DNA from: Alphaproteobacteria bacterium
GTDB lineage: Bacteria; Pseudomonadota; Alphaproteobacteria; Sphingomonadales; Sphingomonadaceae
NCBI GenBank assembly: GCA_030424845.1
Contig: JAUHWC010000003.1
Span: forward strand, 371,416 to 435,415
Length of the DNA stretch: 64,000 bases
Direction of reading: 5' to 3'
Of this stretch, positions 52,369 through 61,479 are shown piece after piece. The position numbers were made by a program, and so were the translations under genes. The notes below the pieces were generated by a model that ran no database searches, had not been told where the DNA came from, and saw only the letters and a program-made list of their open reading frames with translations. How positions within the stretch are numbered: the first letter of the stretch is position 1; each line of letters begins with the position of its first letter.

Positions 52369-52373
52369 GCGCG

Positions 52374-53420
52374 ATGACCGAAGTGACCAAAGTCGAAACC
52401 ACTCTCAAGGACTGGGAAACCGATCAGGAAGTGCGCTGGTGCCCCGGTTGCGGGGACTATGCGATCCTCAAGGCCGTGCAGCGCACGCTGCCGCAGCTGG
52501 GTGCCGATCCGGCGAACACCTGCTTCATTTCCGGCATCGGCTGCTCCAGCCGTTTCCCCTATTACATGGAGACATACGGCTTCCACACGATCCACGGCCG
52601 CGCGCCTGCTTTCGCCACCGGCGTGAAGCTGGCCAATCCGGACCTCGACGTGTGGCTGGTGACGGGTGACGGCGATGGCCTGTCCATCGGCGGCAACCAC
52701 CTGATGCACGTTCTGCGGCGCAACGTGAACATGCAGATCATGCTGTTCAACAACGAGATCTACGGCCTCACCAAGGGCCAGTATTCGCCCACCAGCCGCG
52801 AGAACACGCGCTCGCCTTCCACCCCGCTCGGTTCGGTGGATCGCCCGGCCAACCCCTGCGCTTTTGCGCTGGGGGCCGGTGCGCGCTTCGTGGGCCGCGG
52901 GATCGACGTGTCGAAGAACCTGCCGGACGTGCTGATGGCCGCCCATGCCCACCAGGGTGCGGCTTTCGTGGAAATCTTCCAGAACTGCATCGTCTACAAC
53001 AAGGATGTGTTCGATGCCTTTGCCGCTCCCAAGGGCGCGGAACTTCAGCAGTTGTGGTTGCAGCATGGCGAGCCGATGCTGTTCGGCAACCCCAAGACCG
53101 GGCCGATCAAGGGCCTGAAGCTGGTGCCGGAAAAATTCTCCTTCGAAGTGGTGGACGTGGAAGACGGCGATTGGGAAGCGGCCGGTGTATGCGTGCACGA
53201 TGCGACGAACCGCATGCTCGCCCACATGCTGGTGGAACTGCCCTTTGGTGAATTCCCCATGGCGCTGGGCGTGATCTATGACGATCCGCGCCCGACCTAC
53301 GAAAGCGCCGTGATGGCTGAAAAGGCCCGTGCTTCGGAAGGCAAGGACACCAGCCTCGCCAGGCTGCTTGCCAAGGGCCAGAGCTGGACGGTGAGCGGAA
53401 CCGCGCAAGACCCCGCCTGA
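52374..53420 (+). CDS. korB: 2-oxoacid:ferredoxin oxidoreductase, beta subunit (KorB-type)
   Basis: Thiamine-diphosphate subunit of the same enzyme, 348 aa. It has RWCPGCGDYAIL near the start, GIGCSSRFPYYM, the TPP motif GDGDGLSIGGNH and NNEIYGLTKGQYSPTS. The enzyme converts 2-oxoglutarate to succinyl-CoA with reduction of ferredoxin; this two-subunit, fused form occurs in aerobic bacteria. Electrons might pass through the adrenodoxin-type reductase at 15556, but this is only inference. Confidence 0.94.
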   Translation: MTEVTKVETTLKDWETDQEVRWCPGCGDYAILKAVQRTLPQLGADPANTCFISGIGCSSRFPYYMETYGFHTIHGRAPAFATGVKLANPDLDVWLVTGDGDGLSIGGNHLMHVLRRNVNMQIMLFNNEIYGLTKGQYSPTSRENTRSPSTPLGSVDRPANPCAFALGAGARFVGRGIDVSKNLPDVLMAAHAHQGAAFVEIFQNCIVYNKDVFDAFAAPKGAELQQLWLQHGEPMLFGNPKTGPIKGLKLVPEKFSFEVVDVEDGDWEAAGVCVHDATNRMLAHMLVELPFGEFPMALGVIYDDPRPTYESAVMAEKARASEGKDTSLARLLAKGQSWTVSGTAQDPA

Positions 53421-53506
53421 GGCCTTGCTTTCCAAGCCTTTGCGCACCTAAAGCATGGACCTGAGGGCCGCGGTGCACAAGGACGCGGCCAATCCGAGGG
53501 GTGAGA

Positions 53507-54482
53507 ATGTCGATAGTCAGCAAGCGCGTGTTGGTAACCGGTGGTGCGGGGTTCCTCGGAAGCCATCTGTGTGACCGCCTGCATTCTGTGTGACCGCCTG
53601 CATGAGGCAGGGCACGATGTGCTGTGCGTCGACAATTACTATACCGGCCGCCGCTCCAACGTGGCGCATTTGCTCGATTCCGACCGGTTCGAGATCATGC
53701 GTCATGACGTCACCTGGCCGCTCTATGTCGAAGTGGACGAGATCTACAACCTCGCCTGTCCCGCCAGCCCCGTGCATTACCAGCACGATCCGGTGCAGAC
53801 GACCAAGACCAGCGTCCACGGCGCGATCAACATGCTGGGCCTTGCCAAGCGCTGCAAGGCGAAGATCTTCCAGGCTTCCACCAGCGAGGTTTACGGCGAT
53901 CCTGACGTGCATCCCCAGCCGGAGGAATACTGGGGCAATGTGAACCCCATCGGCATCCGCAGCTGCTATGACGAGGGCAAGCGCTGCGCGGAAACGCTGT
54001 TCTTCGATTACCATCGCCAACATGACCTGCGGATCAAGGTGGCGCGCATCTTCAACACCTATGTCCCGCGCATGCACCCGGCAGATGGCCGCGTGGTGTC
54101 CAACTTCATCGTGCAGGCACTGCGCGGAGAGCCGATCACCATTTATGGCGAGGGCCAGCAGACGCGCAGCTTCTGCTATTGCGATGACCTTGTCGAAGGC
54201 TTCATCCGCCTGATGGACACGGGCGACGATGTGACCGGCCCGATCAACCTCGGCAATCCGGGCGAGTTCACCATGATCGAACTGGCCGAGAACATCATTG
54301 ACCTTACCGGCACCAGTTCGAAGCTCACCTACCTGCCGATGCCGGCAGACGATCCCAAGCAGCGCCAGCCCAATATCGACAAGGCGCGAGAATTGCTGGG
54401 GTGGGAGCCGAAGGTGAAGCTGCGCGATGGCCTGCAGAAGACCATCGCCTACTTTGACCAGCTGCTGAAAGAAATCGACTGA
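53507..54482 (+). pseudogene. UDP-glucuronate decarboxylase (UXS) gene broken by a 19-bp tandem duplication
   Basis: NAD-dependent SDR family member that converts UDP-glucuronate to UDP-xylose for cell-surface sugars. The ATG at 53507 behind gaggggtgaga opens the Rossmann start [19 protein letters not shown], but a 19-bp duplication (53566-53603) shifts the frame to a TGA at 53591. In the other frame the rest is intact: [36 protein letters not shown] (Tyr/Lys catalysis), and [12 protein letters not shown]. Deleting one repeat copy joins the two frames perfectly. It may be a true mutation, a reversible slippage site, or an assembly error. Confidence 0.9.
53566..53603 (+). repeat. Perfect 19-bp tandem duplication
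   Basis: Two adjacent copies of tctgtgtgaccgcctgcat (53566-53584 and 53585-53603). Nineteen is not a multiple of three, so the duplication breaks the UXS reading frame. Confidence 0.97.
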
Positions 54483-54486
54483 CGAT

Positions 54487-54999
54487 ATGCGGCGCAGCCT
54501 GATCTGTCTTGCTGCGCTGGCACTGTCTGCACCGCTTGCAGCACAGGAAGAGGACGTTCAAGCCGAACCGACGCTGGCGGTGGTTGAGTTTACCCGGAGC
54601 GCGCCGTTCATTGGCATTCCCGCAGGTTGTGGTGATGGCGAAAACGAGATCTGCCTCACCGAACTCTATGAAGGGCAGGCCACGCCCGTTCGCCATATCT
54701 CCGGCGAGGAACTTCCGCGTCGCTTCACCCTGCGCTTTCCCGCCCATGCGATGCGGGTGGGCCCGGGTGCGCGGATGCCGGTGTTCGCAAGGCCGTTCGA
54801 GGATGGCGAGAGCAAGGGCTATTACGCGCAGTGGTGGGACCTGGAACGCTTCGATGGCCTCTATTGCGAGACCGAAGAACTGCTCTAGCACTATCCTGAA
54901 GGCCCGGTGCGCACCGCATTTGAAAACGGCGTGCCCCGCCACGGGCGCGAAACGGCCGATTTTGACGAAGCAGACTACCTCTGCATCTGGTCGGGCTAG
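54487..54999 (+). pseudogene. Secreted hypothetical protein with an in-frame amber codon
   Basis: A signal peptide (ends LAAQ) opens a 133-aa frame that stops at TAG 54886-54888. The same frame continues for 36 more sense codons to a second TAG at 54997, with coding-like content (HYPEGPVRTAFENG ... YLCIWSG). The readthrough part carries the fourth cysteine; the other three are in GCGDGENEIC and LYCETEE. This suggests a nonsense mutation in an originally 170-aa protein. The product is not recognised. It lies 4 bases after the UXS stop. Confidence 0.65.
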
Positions 55000-55050
55000 G
55001 GCTTTGGTGCGGCTTTCCTACCAGCGTGAACCGGTGGCAAGGGTGCCCGC

Positions 55051-55173
55051 ATGACCTTTGCCAATCGCCATTCTGCCACCTTGTCCAAGGGCGAAACTTG
55101 CTGCGTGGTTTTTCCGCTTCAGAACAGTGTTCCATGTGTTCCAGATGTTAACGCGGCGCAGGGGCGGGGCTGA
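55051..55173 (+). CDS. Possible 40-aa upstream peptide
   Basis: An ATG at 55051, after aaggg with correct spacing, opens 40 codons whose stop overlaps the ATG of the next gene (TGATG). The product has three cysteines and no known motif. It may be a short leader coupling translation of the membrane hydrolase, or chance. Confidence 0.25.
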   Translation: MTFANRHSATLSKGETCCVVFPLQNSVPCVPDVNAAQGRG

Positions 55174-56105
55174 TGGATAATCTCACCCATTCGCTTACCG
55201 GGGCGCTGCTGGGGCAATGCGGCCTGAAGCAAAAGACGGGGCTTGCCATGCCCGCGCTGATTATCGGCGCAAACTTGCCTGATGTGGATGCGGCGTGTTT
55301 CTTCTGGCTCGAGGGCGTGGAGCATCTTGCCTTCCGGCGTGGCATTACCCACGGTCCGCCAGCCTGGTTGCTGTTGCCGCTGGCGCTCGCAGCGATTTTG
55401 TGGGGCTTTGACCGCTGGCAGGCGAAACGCGGCAAGCGGCCACAGGGGCGCCGGCCGGTCAGTTTCAGGTGGCTCTACATCCTCTCCTTCATCGGTTGCC
55501 TTTCGCATCCGGCGCTCGACTGGATGAATGTCTATGGCATTCGCCTGCTCGAACCGTTTTCCAGCCAGTGGTTCTATGGCGATGTGCTGTTCATCATCGA
55601 TATCTGGCTGTGGGCGTTGCTGATCTTCTCGGTCTGGTTTTCGCTGCGGCGGGAAAAGCGGGGCGGGGAATGGTTGCGGCCTGCGCGCGTGGGGCTGTCC
55701 GTGATGCTGGCCTACATCGGGCTGAATGCCGGGATCACTTGGGCGAGCGAGCGGGCGCATCAAGGCGAGGGCGAGGTGGTGATCGCCAGCCCGCCGCCGA
55801 TCATGTTCTGGGAAAGGGAAATCATTGCGGGCGGAAACGGCCGCTACACCATCGATGGCGTGCGACGGGGCGATTTCGACCTCATCGATGCCGACAAGCC
55901 CGATATCGCGGCGGCTGTTCCGCAAGCAGCGCCTTTCCTGTTCTGGTCACGCACGCCTTTGGTCCATGTTGCCGATGACGGGCGCTACCTCCTACGAGAT
56001 GCCCGTTATCTGGGCCGCGAGGGAGGTTTCACGGTCGAGCTTCCGGCAGAGGTTTGCGAGCCTACCAATCCGCCTCCGCAGGCAGGAGGTGCTATCCCAG
56101 AATAA
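55173..56105 (+). CDS. Membrane-bound metal-dependent hydrolase (YdjM/DUF457-like)
   Basis: A 310-aa membrane protein. The N-terminus MDNLTHSLTGALLGQ with ANLPDVD, RRGITHGPPAW and IGCLSHPALDWMNVYG provides the histidine/aspartate metal ligands of the YdjM-type family, within about five helices (20-45, 65-85, 95-115, 140-160, 170-190). A soluble C-terminal domain of about 110 residues follows. Its substrate is unknown. It overlaps the convergent FkbM gene by 14 bases. Confidence 0.85.
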   Translation: MDNLTHSLTGALLGQCGLKQKTGLAMPALIIGANLPDVDAACFFWLEGVEHLAFRRGITHGPPAWLLLPLALAAILWGFDRWQAKRGKRPQGRRPVSFRWLYILSFIGCLSHPALDWMNVYGIRLLEPFSSQWFYGDVLFIIDIWLWALLIFSVWFSLRREKRGGEWLRPARVGLSVMLAYIGLNAGITWASERAHQGEGEVVIASPPPIMFWEREIIAGGNGRYTIDGVRRGDFDLIDADKPDIAAAVPQAAPFLFWSRTPLVHVADDGRYLLRDARYLGREGGFTVELPAEVCEPTNPPPQAGGAIPE

Positions 56106-57030
56106 GTTTCTGCATTCGCGGGTCGCTGGCCATCTCGCGTTCCATGTCGCGCCGGATAATGCCGCGCGCTGGCGTGATGTTGAAATGGCTGACGATGCTT
56201 TCGTCCAGCATCCCCTTGCGGATCGCGACCCAGTTGGTTTGGGTGAAATCGTCGAGGATCGGGTGGTAGCAGCAAGCCTCCAGCCCCTTGGGCAGCAAGC
56301 GGCACAGCAGGTAGTCGGCGCCCAGAAGGTCAAAGAACATCTTGAGCGAACGGCCAGCCACCAGCGTGGTGTAATTGTATTCGAACTGGATCACGTCGAC
56401 CGCGCCTTTGCCCAGTGTCTCGGCAAAGCCCTTGAGCACGGCGAAATCATGGCCTTCGGTATCGACTTTGAGCAGGTCGATCTTGTCGAGCCCGGTGCGC
56501 TCAACTTCCGCATCGCCGGTACGCGCTTCGATTTCGACCATGCGCACATCGCCAACCGCGCCATAATCGACATGGAGCGAGGCGAATTCGGGCTGGTCGG
56601 CATAGGCCTGCATCTGCAGCGTCCCGGGCGTGTCAGACAAGGCCGCATTGACCAGTTCAGCGCGGGGGTCGTCGATGGTCTGGGAGAGCGTGGCAAAGGT
56701 GCCGGGAACAGCTTCGTATGCGAGCAGCCGGCCAGCTTGCGAATGGCGCAGGACTTCGCCGGACCACTCGCCAAGATTGGCGCCGACGTCCACCGCCACG
56801 AAGCCTGGACGAAGCGCCGCGACACGCTCCACCAGCCAGGCCTCTCCATTGCTGGCAATCTCAACGTCATGGTTGCGATAAGCCTTGATGATCCGCTGGG
56901 CCAGGGCATGCAGCGCATGCGCGCCAGGGCGGCGTTGCTTCACTATCGCATTGATAAGGAGATTAATCAGGAAAATTGCGGGCCTCTCCGTTGTGGTATC
57001 TCGTCTAGCCTGCTGAGGCAGCAAAGCCAA
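56092..57030 (-). CDS. FkbM-family methyltransferase
   Basis: A SAM-dependent methyltransferase of up to 312 aa. The domain shows AVDVGANLGEWSGEVL (SAM), AYEAVPGTFATLSQTI, LVNAALSDTPGTLQM and DLLKVDTEGHDFAVLKG, the FkbM hallmark. Such enzymes often methylate sugars in surface polysaccharides, which fits the broken UXS gene nearby. The start is uncertain: TTG at 57030 or GTG at 56943; either keeps the whole domain. Confidence 0.85.
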   Translation of the reverse strand: MALLPQQARRDTTTERPAIFLINLLINAIVKQRRPGAHALHALAQRIIKAYRNHDVEIASNGEAWLVERVAALRPGFVAVDVGANLGEWSGEVLRHSQAGRLLAYEAVPGTFATLSQTIDDPRAELVNAALSDTPGTLQMQAYADQPEFASLHVDYGAVGDVRMVEIEARTGDAEVERTGLDKIDLLKVDTEGHDFAVLKGFAETLGKGAVDVIQFEYNYTTLVAGRSLKMFFDLLGADYLLCRLLPKGLEACCYHPILDDFTQTNWVAIRKGMLDESIVSHFNITPARGIIRRDMEREMASDPRMQKLILG

Positions 57031-57131
57031 TAGTGGTGTCCACTTGGTGATGGGGTGGGGCCTAAGGTCCAGCTACCGGAACCACCCAGCCTTTCCCATG
57101 GTTGGTTGAGCAACATGCAAGGGAAACAACA

Positions 57132-58517
57132 TTGAGCGATCCGCAAATCGTCTGGCTCAGGCGTGACTTGAGATTGGTGGACCAGGCCGCATTCCACTGT
57201 GCGGCAAATGCTGGCCCGGTGATCGCTGTCTACGTCCTCGATGACGAAACGCCGGGCAGCCATGCCTATGGTAGCGCATCGCGCTGGTACCTGCACCATG
57301 CGCTGGAGGCGTTGGCGAAGGACCTTGGCCGCCACAATTCGCAGCTGGTCCTGCGCAAGGGCCGGGCGGTGGACGTGTTGTGTGATCTGGCTGAAGAGAC
57401 CGGCGCAGGTGCTGTCCACGCTATCCGCCATTACGAACCGTGGTGGCGCGAGGCAGAGCAGGAACTGGCCGCCAGGCTCGACCTGTGCCTGCATGATGGC
57501 AATTACCTGCTCCCGCCCGGTGCCGTCACCACCGGTTCGGGCACGCCCTACAAGATATTCACGCCTTTCAAGAACGCCACTTTCGATGCGATCGACAGCT
57601 TCGATATTCTTCCCGAACCTTCGCTGACCTTGCCGGAGCAATGGCCCGCTTCGGACGATCTGGGGGATTGGAAGCTCTTGCCGGAAAGGCCCGACTGGGC
57701 AGGCGGGATGCGCCGGTTCTGGAAGGCCGGCACTGCCGCCGCGCTGGAACGCTTTGACGATTTCGTGGAAGTCATCGGGGACTACAAGGAGGATCGCGAA
57801 TGCCCCTCCATCGATGGCTCCAGCAAGATGAGCCCGCACCTCCACTTCGGTGAAGTCAGCCCGCGCCAGTTTTGGCAGACCATCGCCCAGCATCGCAGCC
57901 ATGGCGCTCGCTTCTTCAAGGCAGAGCTGGTGTGGCGCGATTATGCGCAGACGCTGGCGCTGCAATTCCCCGATTACGGAAAGCGGTCCTATCGCGATGG
58001 CTATGACGAGCGCCTGTGGCGTGATCCCGACACGGATGAGCAAGCGGCGGCAGACCTCGAGGCATGGCAGGAGGGGCGGACGGGTTATCCCGTCGTCGAT
58101 GCCGGCATGCGGCAGCTGTGGCAGACAGGGTGGATGCACAACCGCGTGCGGATGATTGCGGCCAGCTTCCTCGTGAAGCACCTGCTGATCGACTGGCGGC
58201 ACGGCGAGAAGTGGTTCTGGGATACGCTGGTGGATGCCGACTATGCCTCCAACGCCACCAACTGGCAGTGGGTGTCCGGCACCGGGGTCGATTCCAACAT
58301 GTTCGTGCGGATCATGGCCCCGCTCAGCCAGAGCGAAAAGTTCAACGCGGGCGACTATATCCGGCAGTATGTGGCGGAGCTTGCGGAGATCGATGATCCC
58401 TATGTCCACGATCCCGAAGCGCATGGCTGCCGGCCGCCTGCCTATCCGGCCAAGATCATCGGCCACAAGGAAGGGCGCGAGCGGGCCTTGCAGGCCTATC
58501 GCACGATGAAGGGGTAA
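57132..58517 (+). CDS. phrB: Deoxyribodipyrimidine photolyase (class I)
   Basis: Light-driven repair of cyclobutane pyrimidine dimers, 461 aa. The N-terminal antenna domain opens with PQIVWLRRDLRLVDQAA. The FAD domain has SPHLHFGEVSPRQFW, ELVWRDYAQTLALQFP, GYPVVDAGMRQLWQTGWMHNR and the tryptophan-rich WQWVSGTGVDSNMFVRIM. There is no in-frame ATG; a TTG at 57132 behind aaggg is the best start. GGAAC at 57078 followed 18 bases later by GTT resembles an ECF-type general-stress promoter, with spacing one base long. The cfa gene lies 52 bases downstream. Confidence 0.94.
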   Translation: MSDPQIVWLRRDLRLVDQAAFHCAANAGPVIAVYVLDDETPGSHAYGSASRWYLHHALEALAKDLGRHNSQLVLRKGRAVDVLCDLAEETGAGAVHAIRHYEPWWREAEQELAARLDLCLHDGNYLLPPGAVTTGSGTPYKIFTPFKNATFDAIDSFDILPEPSLTLPEQWPASDDLGDWKLLPERPDWAGGMRRFWKAGTAAALERFDDFVEVIGDYKEDRECPSIDGSSKMSPHLHFGEVSPRQFWQTIAQHRSHGARFFKAELVWRDYAQTLALQFPDYGKRSYRDGYDERLWRDPDTDEQAAADLEAWQEGRTGYPVVDAGMRQLWQTGWMHNRVRMIAASFLVKHLLIDWRHGEKWFWDTLVDADYASNATNWQWVSGTGVDSNMFVRIMAPLSQSEKFNAGDYIRQYVAELAEIDDPYVHDPEAHGCRPPAYPAKIIGHKEGRERALQAYRTMKG

Positions 58518-58569
58518 AGCGCTGCCCGCGGTCTTGAGGCACGCTGCCGCTGTTGGCATAGATGTCAGC

Positions 58570-59805
58570 ATGGCGGGAGAGGCTAACAGGGGAGGGGCCC
58601 TGCTGGAGGCGGGGCAGCGATTCGGGTCAAGGCCCGGCCTGCTGGCCCGCGTGCTGGCGCCAGGCCTCGGCCACCTGGTGGACCGGATCGATGCCGGGCT
58701 TGTTCGCGGCGCCATGCATGCAACCTTGCCGGACGGATCCACCCGCAAGCTGGGCGGGCGCAATCCCGGTTTCGAGGGGCACATCCACCTGAAGGACTGG
58801 CGCGCCCTGCTGCGCCTCGCCACCGGAGGCTCGCCGGGCTGGTACCAGGCGTGGGAGGCAGGCGAATGGGAATCGCCCGATCCCGTCCCGCTCTTCGCGC
58901 TGTTTTCCGCCAACGGTCGCGAACTGGGCGAGATCGGCCGCGCCAAGGGCCCGTGGCGCTGGGCATCGCGTGCGCTGCACTGGTTGAACCGCAACACAAG
59001 GATGCAGGCGGAACGGAACATCCACGCGCACTACGACCTCGGCAATGACTTCTATGGCGCGTGGCTCGACCCAACGATGAGCTACTCCAGCGCCTATGAC
59101 TGCTCGCGCGATGGCCTGGAAGCGGCGCAGAAGCGCAAGTGGGAAAGGCTGGCGGAAAGGCTGGGGCAGCCGGCGAGCCTGCTCGAAATCGGCTGTGGCT
59201 GGGGCGCCCTGTCAGCCCATTTTGCCTCTCGCGGTAGCGCGGTCACCGCCATCAGCCTTTCCGACGAGCAGCTTGAGTGGGCGCGGGCGCACCATCCGGG
59301 TGTCAATTTCCTCAAGCAGGATTACCGCGATACCTCCGGCCAGTTCGACGCCATCGTGAGCGTCGAGATGGTGGAAGCGCTTGGCCGCGATTACTGGCCA
59401 ACTTTCATGGATTGCGTCGCCCGCAACCTGAAGCCGGGAGGCAAGGCGGCCATCCAGTATATCGCCATGGATGATGCACTGTTCGAAGGCTATGCCCGCA
59501 ACGCCGATTTCATCCAGGCATACATCTTCCCGGGCGGCTTGCTGATCAAGGCGAGCGAGTTCCGCCAACTGGCCGAGGAGCGCGGCCTTGCCTGGACGGA
59601 ACAGGAGGATTTCGGCCTCGATTATGCTCAGACGCTGAAGACATGGCGCGAGAGTTTTGACCGGGCCGAGGCGCAAGGGCGCTTGCCGACAGGGTTCGAC
59701 GAACGCTTCTGCCGTCTCTGGCGCTTCTACCTGCAATATTGTGAAGGCGGTTTCCGTGGCGGCAGCATTACCGTGAGCCAGGTGACGCTGGTGAAGGGGG
59801 GATAG
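58570..59805 (+). CDS. cfa: Cyclopropane-fatty-acyl-phospholipid synthase
   Basis: Adds a methylene group from SAM across double bonds in membrane phospholipids, 411 aa. Motifs are ERNIHAHYDLGNDFYGAWLDPTMSYSSA, LLEIGCGWGALSAHFA (SAM), and VSVEMVEALGRDYW, the Cfa signature; the C-terminal YIFPGGLL region is also typical. The ATG at 58570 was chosen over an earlier start that lacks support. It shares direction with the upstream photolyase and the downstream serine hydrolase, which starts 5 bases later. Confidence 0.93.
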   Translation: MAGEANRGGALLEAGQRFGSRPGLLARVLAPGLGHLVDRIDAGLVRGAMHATLPDGSTRKLGGRNPGFEGHIHLKDWRALLRLATGGSPGWYQAWEAGEWESPDPVPLFALFSANGRELGEIGRAKGPWRWASRALHWLNRNTRMQAERNIHAHYDLGNDFYGAWLDPTMSYSSAYDCSRDGLEAAQKRKWERLAERLGQPASLLEIGCGWGALSAHFASRGSAVTAISLSDEQLEWARAHHPGVNFLKQDYRDTSGQFDAIVSVEMVEALGRDYWPTFMDCVARNLKPGGKAAIQYIAMDDALFEGYARNADFIQAYIFPGGLLIKASEFRQLAEERGLAWTEQEDFGLDYAQTLKTWRESFDRAEAQGRLPTGFDERFCRLWRFYLQYCEGGFRGGSITVSQVTLVKGG

Positions 59806-59809
59806 GGCC

Positions 59810-61042
59810 ATGCAGGCTGCCAGATGGATGCGGCGCGGGGCCATACTGGTGGCGGTTCCGCTGGGCTTGGCGATGGCCGGATGGCTGGCGCTGGATGAAG
59901 ACCAGCGCGCGCTCGTCGCCTCCGCACCCACCAACACCGACGTGCTGTTCTGGAATGACGAGCAACGTGCCGCCGGGTTCAGGATGCTCGACAGGCTGGG
60001 GTTGCTGGTCGGCTCGCGCACCGTGGCTGCGGGCGACGAGATACTGGCCTTGCCCCCCGGGGAAGACCTCACGCCCTATCTGGACATCGATCTCGATGCT
60101 TTCATGCGGAGCCAGCAGTCCGCTGCCATCGTCGCAGTGCAGGACGGGAAGGTGGTGCTGGAACGATACGGTCTCGGTTTCGGGCCGGAGGGTCGCTGGA
60201 CCAGCTTTTCTGTCGCCAAGAGCCTGACATCCACGCTGGTCGGCGCTGCGATACAGGATGGTGCGATCCAGTCCCTTGAAGACCCGGTCAGTCGTTACAT
60301 TCCCGACCTTGCCGGGTCGGTTTATGACGATGTCACCATTCGCCAACTACTGACCATGAGCTCCGGCGTGCGTTGGAACGAGGATTACAGCGATCCGCAA
60401 TCCGACGTCGCGCTGTTCAACGCGCATGAGCCGGAGGAGGGGATGGACGTCACCGTCTCCTACATGCGTGGGCTTGAGCGAGAGGCACCAGCGGGTGCGA
60501 AGTGGGTCTACAAGACGGGTGAGACCAACCTTATCGGCATCCTCGTGAGCGAGGCGACGGGCAAGCCGCTGGCTGACTATCTGTCGGAGAAGGTGTGGCA
60601 GCCCTTCGGTATGGAAGCGGATGCCACATGGTTGCTCAATTCAACCGGTAACGAGATTTCCGGCTGTTGCATCCAGGCAAGGACACGGGACATGGCGCGC
60701 TTCGGCATGTTCGTGCTGGCTGATGGCGTGGCAGGTGGCGAGCGGATCGTGCCCGAGGGCTGGTTTGCGGAGGCGACCGCCAGCCAATTCGCAACCGACA
60801 GGGCGCGCCGCAGCTATGGCTTCCAGTGGTGGACCTATGATGATGGCAGCTTCGCGGCTGGAGGCATCTTCGGGCAGGGCATCTTCATCGACCCTGCGCG
60901 CAATCTCGTAATCGCCACAAATGCCAACTGGCCCACGGCGACAGACGACATGGGCAAGGGGCTGGAACGGTACGAATTCTACCAGTCGGTGCTCCGCGCG
61001 ATTGATGCGCGCGATGCCGTCGCGGGCGATCAGCCGCGATAG
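59810..61042 (+). CDS. Serine hydrolase of the beta-lactamase class C/PBP4 family
   Basis: A 410-aa exported or membrane-anchored enzyme: N-terminal helix (GAILVAVPLGLAMAGWLAL) followed by the domain. The SxxK motif is SVAK (near residue 140), the YxN-equivalent is KTGETNLIG (near 245), and FGQGIFI near the C-terminus replaces the third KTG-like motif. Members include esterases and D-aminopeptidases; beta-lactam breakdown is not implied. It ends 13 bases inside the convergent PilZ gene. Confidence 0.87.
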   Translation: MQAARWMRRGAILVAVPLGLAMAGWLALDEDQRALVASAPTNTDVLFWNDEQRAAGFRMLDRLGLLVGSRTVAAGDEILALPPGEDLTPYLDIDLDAFMRSQQSAAIVAVQDGKVVLERYGLGFGPEGRWTSFSVAKSLTSTLVGAAIQDGAIQSLEDPVSRYIPDLAGSVYDDVTIRQLLTMSSGVRWNEDYSDPQSDVALFNAHEPEEGMDVTVSYMRGLEREAPAGAKWVYKTGETNLIGILVSEATGKPLADYLSEKVWQPFGMEADATWLLNSTGNEISGCCIQARTRDMARFGMFVLADGVAGGERIVPEGWFAEATASQFATDRARRSYGFQWWTYDDGSFAAGGIFGQGIFIDPARNLVIATNANWPTATDDMGKGLERYEFYQSVLRAIDARDAVAGDQPR

Positions 61043-61380
61043 ACCCCGTCGCCGCGATAACGGGCGAGGATGTTGTCATGCACGATCGGGCTGAGCAGGT
61101 TGGAAAAGGCGCAACCGCAATTGCCGTTTTCCCACCAGATGGCCTCTGCTTGCAAGGACTCGAGCCCAGGCAGCGTCAGCCAGCAGATCGAACCGGGGTG
61201 CATGCGGGTGACCGCCGTGGCAGAAAAGCCAGACAGCGACAGGTCATTCACGACCGTCTGGAAGGCACGCATGGCCGATGCCCGCAATTGCGCAGGAATT
61301 ACGATCTTGGTGCGCGGTGCGCAGCGATCTTCCTGTGCCGCGATGTCGTATCGGCCCTGTGCATTCTGCAAGGTTGTCAT
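61030..61380 (-). CDS. PilZ-domain protein
   Basis: A 116-aa single-domain PilZ protein that should bind cyclic di-GMP. The RxxxR site is RCAPRTK (residues about 19-25) and the second motif is NDLSLSGFSA (D/NxSxxG), followed by beta-strand segments up to CGCAFSN. It may be an effector for the GGDEF-EAL proteins of this window. Convergent with and overlapping the serine hydrolase gene by 13 bases. Confidence 0.88.
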   Translation of the reverse strand: MTTLQNAQGRYDIAAQEDRCAPRTKIVIPAQLRASAMRAFQTVVNDLSLSGFSATAVTRMHPGSICWLTLPGLESLQAEAIWWENGNCGCAFSNLLSPIVHDNILARYRGDGVYRG

Positions 61381-61479
61381 GGCATTATCCCGGTCTGGCG
61401 CATTGAAATTCCACGATCTTTGTGACCGTGCTTTGCGCAGAATGTAGGATGCTGCTTACCGGGACCTTGCCGGATATGG

